Shown: in pieces, positions 17,601 through 31,628 of the stretch
How the letters are laid out: each line of letters begins with the position of its first letter
How positions within the stretch are numbered: position 1 is the stretch's first letter
Assembly: GCF_917563885.1 (NCBI RefSeq)
Contig: NZ_CAKJTG010000007.1
Coordinates: 138,095 to 202,094 of the forward strand
Direction: 5' to 3'
Source: Pseudoneobacillus rhizosphaerae
Lineage (GTDB): Bacteria > Bacillota > Bacilli > Bacillales > Cytobacillaceae
DNA: 64,000 bases
Position numbers and translations under genes: made by a program
Notes under the pieces: model-generated
Databases searched by the model: none
Told to the model about the DNA's origin: nothing
What the model saw: only the letters and a program-made list of their open reading frames with translations

Positions 17601-18683
17601 CTAAAGCGCTTTACCGTTTGTTTTTAATCTGCTTACAAAGCGGTAGCTTGTTGAGGTTTGGTAGGTTTGGTCAGGTTTTAGAACGATTGACGGAAACTTA
17701 GGGTGATGGATTGCATTTGGATACCCTTGCGTTTCTAGGCATACTCCCAAATAATTTTGTGCCTTTTTTCCGTATATCGAATAGGAGCCCTCTAATTGAT
17801 TACCTGAATAGAAAACAACACATGGCTGATCGGTTGTTACTTGTAGGCAACGGCCGCTTTCCTCATCCCTTAACTCAATCGCATTTACTCCAGCCTCTTT
17901 AAAAATCAGTGGATGATCGTACCCTTTTCCAACTAAGAGATTTTGAGGGTTCTCAGAAAAAACCCCCTCACGTACAAGTCTGCCCTTGGAAAAATCAAAT
18001 TCGGTATTAGCTGCCTCAAGTAATCTTCCCGTTGGAATAAAATCCTCATCCAATTCTAAAAAGTGTTCACAATCAAGCTGAAGCCTATGCTCCAAACAAT
18101 CTCTTTTCATATTTCCACTCAAATTAAAGTAAGAGTGGTTCGTTAAATTAACTACCGTTTTTTGGTCGGTTTTAGCTTCATACGTAATCTTAAATTCATT
18201 TTGATTAGTTAACTGATAGGTGACAATGGTATCGAGATTCCCCGGATATCCTTCCTCTCCATCAGGGCTACGGTAATAAAATTTCAAACCAACTACATCA
18301 TCTTCAACTACAGCTAGTTTTTCCGTTTTCCAACTAACCGTATTAAACCCTTTCTCACCGCCATGCAAATGGTTCGGGGGCTGATTTTCCGTTAACGAAT
18401 AAACCTTTCCATCTAATTCAAAGGCTGCGCCCTTAATTCTTCCGGCAACACGCCCTACAATCGCCCCAAAGTAATGAGGCGATTGCAAATAACCTTCCAA
18501 TTCATCAAAACCAAGCACAACATTTTCACAGTTCCCATCGCGGTCCGGAACGATGATTTTGGAAATCACACAACCATAATTCAGGCAAACGACAGACATA
18601 CCCAAATCGTTCGAAAGGGTATACTCGATAACAGGATCTCCCTCTACATAACCAAATACTCGTTCTTTTAATTCCATTATCAT
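17601..18683 (-). CDS. galM: Aldose 1-epimerase (galactose mutarotase)
   Basis: About 360 residues. It has the GalM fold with HYFGAIVGRVAGRIKGAAFELDG, NHLHGGEKGFN (catalytic His region), VVNLTNHSYFNLSG (second conserved His) and a C-terminal ETQGYPNAIHHPKFPSIVLKPDQTY segment containing the conserved Glu. It interconverts alpha and beta galactose for GalK. It is the last gene of the lac/gal locus, seven bases after galT. Start at ATG 18683 or 18677: AGGGG lies about 4 or 10 bases upstream, and the second fits spacing better. Confidence 0.92.
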   Translation of the reverse strand: MIMELKERVFGYVEGDPVIEYTLSNDLGMSVVCLNYGCVISKIIVPDRDGNCENVVLGFDELEGYLQSPHYFGAIVGRVAGRIKGAAFELDGKVYSLTENQPPNHLHGGEKGFNTVSWKTEKLAVVEDDVVGLKFYYRSPDGEEGYPGNLDTIVTYQLTNQNEFKITYEAKTDQKTVVNLTNHSYFNLSGNMKRDCLEHRLQLDCEHFLELDEDFIPTGRLLEAANTEFDFSKGRLVREGVFSENPQNLLVGKGYDHPLIFKEAGVNAIELRDEESGRCLQVTTDQPCVVFYSGNQLEGSYSIYGKKAQNYLGVCLETQGYPNAIHHPKFPSIVLKPDQTYQTSTSYRFVSRLKTNGKAL

Positions 18684-18690
18684 CTATCCC

Positions 18691-20193
18691 CTACGATAAA
18701 GTGGCAATAAAGCGCTTGAACCCGGCCATTCCTTCTTCACTACGCTTATAAACACCCGCGTCCTCTAACCCTTTCAAAAATTTCTTCCCAACTTCCATTC
18801 GGACGAGCTCTTCAATATTAGTCGAATTGGCTTTTCGTTGATATTTTTCCTTTAGCATGTTAGCCCAATCGTTATGATATTCTCCAACATTGTTTTCTTC
18901 ACCAAGAATAAAGCTTTCCACTTGCGCCAATTCCTGCTTTAAACGTGCGGGCAAAACGGCAAGCCCCATCACTTCAATGAGACCGATGTTTTCCTTTTTA
19001 ATATGATGAACATCCGAATGTGGATGAAAAATTCCTAGTGGATGCTCCTCACTTGTTCGATTATTGCGAAGCACTAAATCAAGTTCAAATCTTTCACCTT
19101 TTTTGCGCGCAATTGGTGTAATGGTATTGTGTGGCGTTTGATTCGTTTTCGCAAAAATACCCACTGCTTCATCGCTATATTTCTTCCATGTTTCCAAAAC
19201 ATGCGTTGCTGCTTCAACAAGACTACTAATCTGTTCCGATTGAATTCGGATGACAGACATCGGCCATTTCACAACCGAACATTGGACATCTGTGAACCCT
19301 TTCATTTCAAAGGTCCAATCTACCTCTGCCCTCTCCATGGCAAACTCGAAATGACCACCTTGATAATGATCATGAGATAGGATGGAGCCACCTACAATGG
19401 GGATATCTGCATTCGACCCCAAAAAGTAATGAGGGAACTTTTTCACAAACGTTAATAGTCGCATAAAGGTCCTTTTGCTAATTTTCATATCAGTGTGTTT
19501 CTCAGATAACACAATACAATGTTCATTGTAGTATACATACGGTGAATATTGGAGTAACCAATTTTCTTCCACAAGGTTCAGTCGAATCATCCGGTGATTT
19601 GCGCGGGCGGGATGTCCGATTCTGCCATCGTATCCTTCATTCTCGGCGCAAAGTAAGCACATCGGGTAATCGCTCTTCTTCGTAGTTGCAGCCCGTTCTA
19701 GCTCGATACTCTTAGGATCCTTTTCCGGCTTGGATAAATTAATCGTAATGTCTAATTCTCCGTATTCAGTAGTCACTTGGAAATCCATATTCTTTCGAAT
19801 TCTCTTCATTTGGATATAGTTGCTATTTTGACTTAATTCATAAAAGTACCGTGTTGCCAAATCGGGGCTTTGTTGATATTTTTCATAAAAAATTCGATTA
19901 ACGGTCGATGGGCGTGCCACAAAACAGTTCATGATTTTACTCGATAACATCTCTTTCAAATCAAAAATATCCTCAATAATCCCCTTTTCACATGCATATT
20001 GAACCATTAAATCAAGGATATCCTGAATGGATAATTCCCTTTTATCGATCTGGTCAACTTCGCGAAACTCATTTAATTGCCAAAGCGACATGAGTTGATT
20101 CCGGACATAAATTTGATCATCTCTCTCGATTAATTGCACAGAAATCGCTTGATGAATCAATTGCTGAATAAGTTGAAAAATCATCATTCTCAC
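18691..20193 (-). CDS. galT: UDP-glucose:hexose-1-phosphate uridylyltransferase
   Basis: 500 residues, the long Gram-positive GalT type, not the about 350-residue enterobacterial form. The N-terminal domain has CFVARPSTVNRIFYEKYQQSP. The central GalT motifs are GYDGRIGHPARANHRMIRL and GGSILSHDHYQGG. A C-terminal EEHPLGIFHPHSDVHHIKKENIGLIEVMGLAVLP follows. It transfers UMP from UDP-glucose to galactose-1-phosphate. Its GTG start overlaps the galK stop (GTGA), so translation is coupled. No galE is seen in the window. Confidence 0.93.
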   Translation of the reverse strand: MRMMIFQLIQQLIHQAISVQLIERDDQIYVRNQLMSLWQLNEFREVDQIDKRELSIQDILDLMVQYACEKGIIEDIFDLKEMLSSKIMNCFVARPSTVNRIFYEKYQQSPDLATRYFYELSQNSNYIQMKRIRKNMDFQVTTEYGELDITINLSKPEKDPKSIELERAATTKKSDYPMCLLCAENEGYDGRIGHPARANHRMIRLNLVEENWLLQYSPYVYYNEHCIVLSEKHTDMKISKRTFMRLLTFVKKFPHYFLGSNADIPIVGGSILSHDHYQGGHFEFAMERAEVDWTFEMKGFTDVQCSVVKWPMSVIRIQSEQISSLVEAATHVLETWKKYSDEAVGIFAKTNQTPHNTITPIARKKGERFELDLVLRNNRTSEEHPLGIFHPHSDVHHIKKENIGLIEVMGLAVLPARLKQELAQVESFILGEENNVGEYHNDWANMLKEKYQRKANSTNIEELVRMEVGKKFLKGLEDAGVYKRSEEGMAGFKRFIATLS

Positions 20194-21368
20194 TCTTTCG
20201 TTAGTTGAATTTCCTTCGCGCCATCACCAATACTTGCCACATAAAAATTGGCTGAATATCCTATCTTTGCATGGTAGGCAGCCCCAACATTTGTGATAAA
20301 ACGGTCAACCGCTTCATTTTTTACAATCGCAATGGCACAGCCGCCAAAACCAGCCCCTGTCATCCGCGCACCGAGAACGCCTTCTTGCTTCCAGGCAGCC
20401 TCTACTAAACAATCAAGTTCAGCTCCAGTCACCTCATAATCATCTCGTAAAGATAGATGCGATTCATTCATGAGCTGTCCAAACGCTTCGAGATTGCTAG
20501 CATTTAATTCCGAAAGCGCCTTAAGTGTTCTTCGATTTTCATAGACTGCATGCTTTGCACGCTTACGACTCGCTTCGTTTGTAATCAACGATTTATTTTC
20601 TTCAAACGCTTCTTCAGAAAGCTGCCCAAGTGATTCGATCGGTAGCCTTTGCTGTAGCTGCGCTAACGCAACTTCACATTCAGCTCTGCGCTCGTTATAT
20701 TTCGAATCGGCCAACTCTCTGCGTTTGTTCGTATTTATGATTAGGATTTTGTGGTCCTCTAGTTGAATCGGCGCATACTTATATTGGAGAGTCTGGCAAT
20801 CTAGTAAAATTCCAGCATCCTTTTTGCCCATCGCAACAGCAAATTGATCCATAATGCCGCTATTAACACCAATAAATTCATTCTCCACCTTTTTGCCTAT
20901 TTGAATTAAATCCATTCTCGGAATATCTAATCCATACAAGCCATTTACAAGAATACCAGTTAACAGTTCAATCGAGGCAGAAGATGAAAGACCAGCCCCA
21001 TTTGGAATATTTCCGTGAATCGCACACTCAAAGCCAGCTGGTATGTGAAAGCCCGCTTCTATCATGTAACGAATCATCCCTTTAGGGTAATTAGCCCAAT
21101 GATGAGCCTTCTCGTAATCAAGCTCGTTTAACCTAAATTCAACGATACCGATTTCCGGGAAGTTCGCGGAATACATCTTTATCAGTTGATCCTCGCGCTT
21201 TCTCGCTACCGCGTAGGTACCATAGGTAATCGCACATGGAAAAACATGGCCACCGTTGTAATCTGTATGTTCGCCAATTAAATTAATCCTACCTGGGGCG
21301 AAAAATCCCCGCTCTGGTTCTGCCTGATATAGGGATTGAAATAGGGTCGTTAGATTGTTGATGTTCAC
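20190..21368 (-). CDS. galK: Galactokinase
   Basis: About 392 residues (B. subtilis-type GalK length). GHMP-kinase motifs: FFAPGRINLIGEHTDYNGGHVFP (galactokinase signature), NIPNGAGLSSSASIELLTG (ATP loop), GARMTGAGFGGCAIAI (motif 3). It phosphorylates galactose at C1. The start is placed at GTG 21368 (VNINNLTTLF) with GGAGAG seven bases upstream. The longer frame to 21425 runs into a terminator hairpin. galT overlaps its end. Confidence 0.93.
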   Translation of the reverse strand: MNINNLTTLFQSLYQAEPERGFFAPGRINLIGEHTDYNGGHVFPCAITYGTYAVARKREDQLIKMYSANFPEIGIVEFRLNELDYEKAHHWANYPKGMIRYMIEAGFHIPAGFECAIHGNIPNGAGLSSSASIELLTGILVNGLYGLDIPRMDLIQIGKKVENEFIGVNSGIMDQFAVAMGKKDAGILLDCQTLQYKYAPIQLEDHKILIINTNKRRELADSKYNERRAECEVALAQLQQRLPIESLGQLSEEAFEENKSLITNEASRKRAKHAVYENRRTLKALSELNASNLEAFGQLMNESHLSLRDDYEVTGAELDCLVEAAWKQEGVLGARMTGAGFGGCAIAIVKNEAVDRFITNVGAAYHAKIGYSANFYVASIGDGAKEIQLTKE

Positions 21369-21428
21369 ATTTTTCTCTCCATTTCTAAAAGTGAGAGAGG
21401 TGCCGTCCTTTACCAAAAGGTCCAATAG

Positions 21429-21475
21429 AAAAGGAGTCTACAATCTACAAAGTGATAGATGATAAACTCCTTTTT
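21429..21475 (-). terminator. Hairpin between lacI-type regulator and galK
   Basis: AAAAGGAGT (21429-21437) pairs with ACTCCTTTT (21466-21474). On the minus strand it ends in TTTTC. It may end upstream transcription or attenuate the galKTM part. Confidence 0.55.
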
Positions 21476-21486
21476 CAATTATTTAA

Positions 21487-22499
<1,013 letters not shown>

Positions 22500-22527
22500 T
22501 TACCTCTACCTACTTACCCATTTTATT

Positions 22528-23409
22528 TTAAGTGCCTTCTTTAACAACTTGTTTTGTCAAAAATGTCAATTTCGTTTCGGAAATGATAATCGCCATGAGG
22601 ATTAGAACCGCTCCTACGGCCATTTTCATTGTTAAAATTTCATTCAAAATGATCACTGAAAAGACCATGCCCCAAAAGGCTTCTGTTGAAAGAATAATCG
22701 CTGCATTCGTTTCGGTCGTATATTTTTGGGCAACCGTTTGCAGTAAAAAGGCTATGGTTGTCGAAAATACACCTAAATATAGCAGCGAATTAATGCCTTC
22801 TTTTTCAAATGAAACGTTTACTTCTCCCCTAAATAATACCATAATAAACCCTAATACGGTTGCTGTAATCATTTGAATTAAGGTCAAAAGTACGGGGTCT
22901 TCATCCTTGACAAATTTGGCTGTGTAAAAGATATGGAACGCAAAAGCAACAGCACAGAATAGAGTAAGCAGGTCACCGAAATTGATTTGACCAGATAATT
23001 TAAGCGAGATAACTCCCACGCCTGTAACAGCTAGAATCGCACCGATCACTTCAAAACGATTGACCTTTCTTTTATACATAAAATAGGCAATAAACGGCAC
23101 GATGACAACATTTACTGCCGTAAGAAAGGCGTTTTTCGAAGGTGTTGTATATTGTAATCCCACTGTTTGTAAAACAAAAGCGATATAGAGGAACAGTCCT
23201 ACAACTGCTCCTTTAATGATCACTGATTTCTTAATCTGTCTGAGCTTTTTATAAAAAAAGCAGCTTAACAAAATGACCCCGATCAAAAACCTGCCAGCCA
23301 ATATTTGATAAGGTGTGTAATACTCTAAAGAAACGGCACTGGCAACAAATCCGCTTCCCCAAATAACAGCTGTAATGAATAACCCAATCTCACCAATATA
23401 CTTTTTCAT
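22528..23409 (-). CDS. EamA/DMT-superfamily transporter
   Basis: 293 residues with ten hydrophobic segments in two EamA repeats. Repeat 1 opens with GLFITAVIWGSGFVASAVSLEYYTPYQILAGRF. Repeat 2 ends with TTETNAAIILSTEAFWGMVFSVIILNEILTMKMAVGAVLILMAIIISE. Such proteins are usually metabolite or drug exporters. The gene starts directly after the stop of the glycosidase gene (TAAATG), with its ribosome site GGAGGAG inside that gene's last codons, so they are translationally coupled. A role as sugar effluxer is possible but unproven. Confidence 0.85.
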   Translation of the reverse strand: MKKYIGEIGLFITAVIWGSGFVASAVSLEYYTPYQILAGRFLIGVILLSCFFYKKLRQIKKSVIIKGAVVGLFLYIAFVLQTVGLQYTTPSKNAFLTAVNVVIVPFIAYFMYKRKVNRFEVIGAILAVTGVGVISLKLSGQINFGDLLTLFCAVAFAFHIFYTAKFVKDEDPVLLTLIQMITATVLGFIMVLFRGEVNVSFEKEGINSLLYLGVFSTTIAFLLQTVAQKYTTETNAAIILSTEAFWGMVFSVIILNEILTMKMAVGAVLILMAIIISETKLTFLTKQVVKEGT

Positions 23410-25086
23410 TTACTCCTCCAACCACTTATCTTCATGTAGTAAAAGGAATACACTCGACGTCCAAGTAAAAGAGGTATCAACCAACCCTTTTCCGGTTAAT
23501 GGGTCAAAATTTTCCGCCATGCCGCCAACTAATGTTAGCTCCAGAAACTTGTCTCTTACTCTATTTGCGATTTTCTCATATCCATACTTACGTAACGAAT
23601 CAATGAATAAGTAGGTTACTGGCGCCCAAATCGGACCAAGCCAATAGCCATTTTCTTTATGGTACGGACTAGTTAAACTTTCCGTCGCCAAGCCAAATTG
23701 GGTTTCAAAATCTGTTTCTAAATCCGCTACGAGCCTTGCCATTACCTTTTCGTCCAACCGATAACCAATGATGACTGGCAGCCTTAAGATTAAACTAGAT
23801 CGAATGGAGATTTTTTCAGCATTTTTCCCAACCCGACCAAAGAAGCCATTCTCATCGTGAAGCCGATCCATCAGCAGCTCATAAAGAGAATCTGCTTTCT
23901 GTTTAAATAGGTTTGCCTGCTCGACTTCTCCTAGCTTTTCCGCAAAATTGGCAAGAATATCATAGGTACGGATTAAAAAGCTGGCCAAGTCTGGCGCTTC
24001 TACGGGCATTCCAACATGAAACAATGACGCATTATCCCATCCTGAATCGTTTCCGTGCTTGTAATGCGGCAAACGATTTGGATAGGTCCGATAATTCTCA
24101 AAGTATAAAGCAACCCTTTTGGTAGACTCATACACTTTTCTCAACCGAGTTTGTTCTTGGAAATAATCATTGATTTCCATTAGCTTCTCATAGGCAAGCG
24201 CAAAAATCGGAGGCTTCACACAGTTGTACGAAATGTATTTATCATTGATAAAATCAGGATACGCCCCAGATTCATCTTGCTTATCAATAAAGGCTTCCAG
24301 TTGAGCGTAAGCGAGTTCCGGATAGTGCTTTCCAAGGTTTAAGGCATTAAAGCAGTTATCCCAAGACCAAATATTGTACATCCACAGCTTTGACATATAC
24401 ATGGCGTAATCCTTTAAGATTCCATGCGGATGGACAACACTGGACCAGGTGATATAGGAAGCCCGTTCAATCGACGGAAGATAGGTTTCATCTCCGTTAC
24501 TGAATTTCCCAAACCATTCATGATAGATTCGTTCTACCTGTTGTTTTCCTTCATTAAATGGAAGATAGTCCTTCTTCTGATAAACGGTTCGATAGCTTTC
24601 GATGACAAAGTGACCGTTGTTCATCCGAATATCAATAAAATCATTACCGATGATTTTCCAAGGGGCGTGAACCGTCATTTCCCCTTCGAGCTTCATAATC
24701 ATCAGCTTTAATTCCTTCGGATAGATATGGTATTCATACATCCCATCCTCGATTTCCATAAGGGAATCGTATTTCACTTTTTTATCCGTTAGCCGCAATT
24801 CGATTCCGTTTACTTCGATATGAAGTTCATCTTCTTCCGGGATAATGAACTCTACATAGCTACTCGGATCCTCTTTTATACGGAAGGTAAGAGAAGTTTC
24901 CGTCGCCTCGACTTCCACATCTTTTGTTTGACCGTCCTGGAGGAACTCCAATTTAAACAGTCGGGACGGTGCTTCATCTCCACCATGAACATCTCTTATA
25001 TAGACATCCTTACAATCCCTTTCCATTGATATACAAAAGTACGACCCAAATCGCGAAAAAGGAATTTCTCTTATATCTAGATTCAT
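23410..25086 (-). CDS. Glycoside hydrolase with (alpha/alpha)6 catalytic domain (MGH1/GH63-like)
   Basis: 558 residues, no signal peptide, so cytosolic. The N-terminal 190 residues are beta-rich. The remainder looks like an alpha/alpha-barrel of the trehalase/GH63/MGH1 type, with YNIWSWDNCFNALNLGKHYPELAYAQLEAFIDKQDESGAYPDF (barrel entrance motif WSWDN with an acid), NDSGWDNASLFH and KENGYWLGPIWAPVTYLFIDSLRKYGYE. It likely cleaves an alpha- or beta-linked disaccharide brought in by the adjacent ABC importer. Linkage and sugar are unknown. It starts 12 bases after lacZ and is coupled to the downstream EamA gene. Confidence 0.78.
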   Translation of the reverse strand: MNLDIREIPFSRFGSYFCISMERDCKDVYIRDVHGGDEAPSRLFKLEFLQDGQTKDVEVEATETSLTFRIKEDPSSYVEFIIPEEDELHIEVNGIELRLTDKKVKYDSLMEIEDGMYEYHIYPKELKLMIMKLEGEMTVHAPWKIIGNDFIDIRMNNGHFVIESYRTVYQKKDYLPFNEGKQQVERIYHEWFGKFSNGDETYLPSIERASYITWSSVVHPHGILKDYAMYMSKLWMYNIWSWDNCFNALNLGKHYPELAYAQLEAFIDKQDESGAYPDFINDKYISYNCVKPPIFALAYEKLMEINDYFQEQTRLRKVYESTKRVALYFENYRTYPNRLPHYKHGNDSGWDNASLFHVGMPVEAPDLASFLIRTYDILANFAEKLGEVEQANLFKQKADSLYELLMDRLHDENGFFGRVGKNAEKISIRSSLILRLPVIIGYRLDEKVMARLVADLETDFETQFGLATESLTSPYHKENGYWLGPIWAPVTYLFIDSLRKYGYEKIANRVRDKFLELTLVGGMAENFDPLTGKGLVDTSFTWTSSVFLLLHEDKWLEE

Positions 25087-25098
25087 AAAATGTTCTCC

Positions 25099-29004
<3,906 letters not shown>

Positions 29005-29008
<4 letters not shown>

Positions 29009-29934
29009 TTTTTTCCACCTTCCTTCTTCACTTCATTTTCATAAAATACCCACGCAGAGGACGATTTGAAGATTAATAATGTTAGTAATAGAATCACAAT
29101 AAACATAAACCAAGCATTCGCACTGGCATAACCGAGCTTGTGATGTTTAAAGGCGTTATTATAAACAAATAATCCGTAGAAATACGTTGACTTCAGTGGT
29201 CCTCCTCCAGTTAACAGGAGCACGAGCGTTAATTGCTGCAGCGCACCAATAACTGATGTAATCACATTAAATAGAATGGTAGGCGTAATACTTGGAATCG
29301 TGATATAAAAGAACTGCCTTAGTGGGCCCGCCCCATCAATGGCTGCTGCTTCGTAGATATCCCTTGGAATACTTTTTATATCGGTATAAAAAATAAGCAT
29401 CATCGTACCGACTCCCCAAGCGCTAGCAATCACGATCGTAATAATGGCCCATTTGGGGTCAATTAACCACTTTGGTCCCTCAATTCCAATAAAGGAAAAA
29501 AGATAATTCAAAATCCCATACTCAGAATTAAAAATCCAACCCCAAATGATAGAAATGGCCACTCCTGATACGACGGTAGGAAGATAAAAAATTGTTCTAA
29601 AGATTTTTATTCCCTTTACTGATTGGGTGATGAGGAGAGCAAGGACTAGAGCTATGATAAGATTAAGAGGAACAAAGACTAAAGCAAACTTAAAGGTAAT
29701 CGAAATCGATTTATAAAACTGCGGATCATCGGTAAACATTTTAATATAGTTGCCAAATCCGACAAAGGTTGGGCTGCTAGTGACCGGCCAATCAAAGAGA
29801 CTCATAATGAGCGAGAATACTAATGGCCCCAACGTAAACACGACAAATCCGATCATCCATGGCAGGATAAATAAATAAGGAACCTTTTTATTTACTAGAT
29901 TGTATTTTTGTGGTCTGGTTTTTTTTATCATCAA
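29005..29934 (-). CDS. Sugar ABC transporter permease (MalF type)
   Basis: 309 residues with six membrane segments and the CUT1 EAA loop YEAAAIDGAGPLRQFFYITIPSITPTI. It pairs with the overlapping MalG-type permease and with the binding protein upstream to form a disaccharide importer, most likely for lactose or galacto-oligosaccharides given lacZ. ATG start after GAGGTCAC. Confidence 0.93.
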
Positions 29935-29956
29935 AGTGACCTCACGAAGTTAATTT

Positions 29957-29996
29957 TGGAAAAAGCATCTTTATGACGCCATCGATGCTTTTTCCA
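29957..29996 (-). terminator. Intercistronic stem-loop between binding protein and permease genes
   Basis: Perfect 13-base arms TGGAAAAAGCATC and GATGCTTTTTCCA with a 14-base loop. On the minus strand only AAAATTAAC follows, so read-through is likely. Such hairpins often stabilise the upstream binding-protein mRNA, giving it excess over the permeases. Confidence 0.75.
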
Positions 29997-30008
29997 ATTT
30001 TTTTTATT

Positions 30009-31253
30009 TTATTTGACTACTTCATTCAGTACCTTTTTAGGGTCCATTAAAGTACTTGGGTTGAAAATTTGTTCGAAAACTAAACTTAAGTCGTCTGCTA
30101 CTGTTGTCCAGTCCTCTACGATATAAGAAGTTGGTGTATAGCCGTCACTTTTTTCAAGCATTGAATAAAATACACTTTTCACAGGATCCTGTGTTAATTG
30201 CTCTGATTCTACTAAACTCTTAAGTACAGGAAGTTCAAATTCAATTCTTGCTTTATTCGCTTCTTCCCCTGTCCAATATTGCATAAACTCAAATGCGGCT
30301 TCTTTATGCTTAGAGTCCTTTGACATAGAAATACCAGAAGAGCTAACAATACTTACATTTTGACCATTTTCAAACTTAGGAAGCTCTACAACTCCATAAT
30401 CGATTCCTGCTTCTGTTAGCGATCCTAGTGACCAAGCACCGTTGACAAACATGGCAACGTTTCCTGACTTCATTTCTGTTGATCCTGAACCTTCAGTTGT
30501 GATAGCGATGCCATCCTTTAACATCCCTTGAAACATATTGAATACTTCGATTGATTTAGCGGAGTTGACATTCCCATCCAAATTTCCATCCTTATCCACA
30601 AAAGAAGCACCATTACTCCATAAGTACATTTCAAAATCATATGGATCCGGTTGACCTGAGAAGGCAAAACCTGTAATTTTCTTTGATTTATCAGTTAGTT
30701 TCTTCGCTGCTTCTTGTAGATCATTCCACGTCCAGCCAGCTTGTGGATATTCCAATCCTTTTTCATCAAAAAGTGCCTTGTTGTAATAAACCACATGCGT
30801 TGTATACCCTACAGGCAAGCCCAGCATCTTATCATCAGTCTTATTATAGTTCCAGAGAGCATCGTAGAAATTATTCTTATACTCTTCCCCTTCATTCTCA
30901 ATATAGGAATCAAGCGGCTCTAAAGCATCCTTGTACAGCGGGTAGTTCCACATATACATGACATCCGGAGCATCCTTGGCTCCCATTCCTGCAGCAATCT
31001 TCGTATCGTAATCAGCGCCATACCCTTCCAAAACAACTTTAATTTTGTCATTTTGTGCATTAAAATCATCAACCATTTTTTGTTGTAAATTGAGGGTATC
31101 CTCATTATCCCAAGTAGCAAAACGGATCGTTTCCTTACCGTCTTTATCCTTTTTCTCCTCCTTGGATGCTGACGAGCTACACCCAGCTAAAACTAGTACT
31201 GCGGTTAATACGAATAGCAAAATAACCTTAAATCTTGACGTTGACCCCTTCAT
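30009..31253 (-). CDS. Sugar ABC transporter substrate-binding lipoprotein
   Basis: 414 residues. Lipoprotein signal with lipobox VLAGC around residue 24, then a Ser/Lys-rich linker. The mature part is a CUT1 binding protein: IRFATWDNEDTLNLQQKMVDDFN, MYMWNYPLYKDALEPLD, VYYNKALFDEKGLEYPQAGWTWNDLQEAAKKL, and SSSGISMSKDSKHKEAAFEFMQYWTG. It captures an external sugar, probably lactose or a galactoside, and delivers it to the two permeases encoded downstream. It is the first gene of the locus and has a strong AGGAGGG ribosome site. Confidence 0.93.
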   Translation of the reverse strand: MKGSTSRFKVILLFVLTAVLVLAGCSSSASKEEKKDKDGKETIRFATWDNEDTLNLQQKMVDDFNAQNDKIKVVLEGYGADYDTKIAAGMGAKDAPDVMYMWNYPLYKDALEPLDSYIENEGEEYKNNFYDALWNYNKTDDKMLGLPVGYTTHVVYYNKALFDEKGLEYPQAGWTWNDLQEAAKKLTDKSKKITGFAFSGQPDPYDFEMYLWSNGASFVDKDGNLDGNVNSAKSIEVFNMFQGMLKDGIAITTEGSGSTEMKSGNVAMFVNGAWSLGSLTEAGIDYGVVELPKFENGQNVSIVSSSGISMSKDSKHKEAAFEFMQYWTGEEANKARIEFELPVLKSLVESEQLTQDPVKSVFYSMLEKSDGYTPTSYIVEDWTTVADDLSLVFEQIFNPSTLMDPKKVLNEVVK

Positions 31254-31281
31254 CGTATCCCTCCTATATGAATATATTTGA

Positions 31282-31310
31282 ATTTTACGATTATTTTTAC
31301 TAAATGTAAA
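31282..31310 (-). promoter_or_regulatory. Sigma-A promoter of the lac/gal locus
   Basis: On the minus strand TTTACA (complement of 31305-31310) is followed after exactly 17 bases by TAAAAT (complement of 31282-31287), about 30 bases before the binding-protein start. Confidence 0.7.
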
Positions 31311-31318
31311 CGCTTTTA
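31305..31318. promoter_or_regulatory. CcpA (cre-like) site overlapping the -35 box
   Basis: TGTAAACGCTTTTA matches the catabolite-responsive-element consensus (core TGNAANCGNNNNCA) except near its end. It covers the -35 hexamer, as expected for carbon-catabolite repression of a lactose operon. Confidence 0.65.
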
Positions 31319-31453
31319 TTAGTTTTTTTACTAAAATTTTTACTAGAAGATATATTGGTAAAGGAAAATCATATAATAATATGTTAATAACATTAGCCTA
31401 ATCATTCATCCCACAGAAAGGGACTTTACTAAAAACCATACAAAAACAGTAAA

Positions 31454-31514
31454 ATCCTTTATCGATTTAAAGCATGTGGGGACAGTCCCCACATGCTTTA
31501 AATCGATAAAGGAT
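31454..31514. repeat. Perfect long palindrome (29-base arms, 3-base loop)
   Basis: The left arm 31454-31482 starts ATCCTTTATCGATTT. The right arm 31486-31514 is its exact reverse complement. The loop is CAG. The centre, GTGGGGACAGTCCCCAC, resembles the REP-like repeats of this genome. It lies between the promoter of the lac locus and the end of the transporter gene at 31629. No gene is seen in this 375-base gap. Confidence 0.9.
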
Positions 31515-31628
31515 AAGGTAAATAAAAAGTGCGCCTTTTTCCCATTTCCGGTGGCGCACTTTACTAACGCTATTACATTGTCTGATTTGGTAAAAGGATG
31601 CCACTTTGTCCCTTTTAGTGGATATCGC

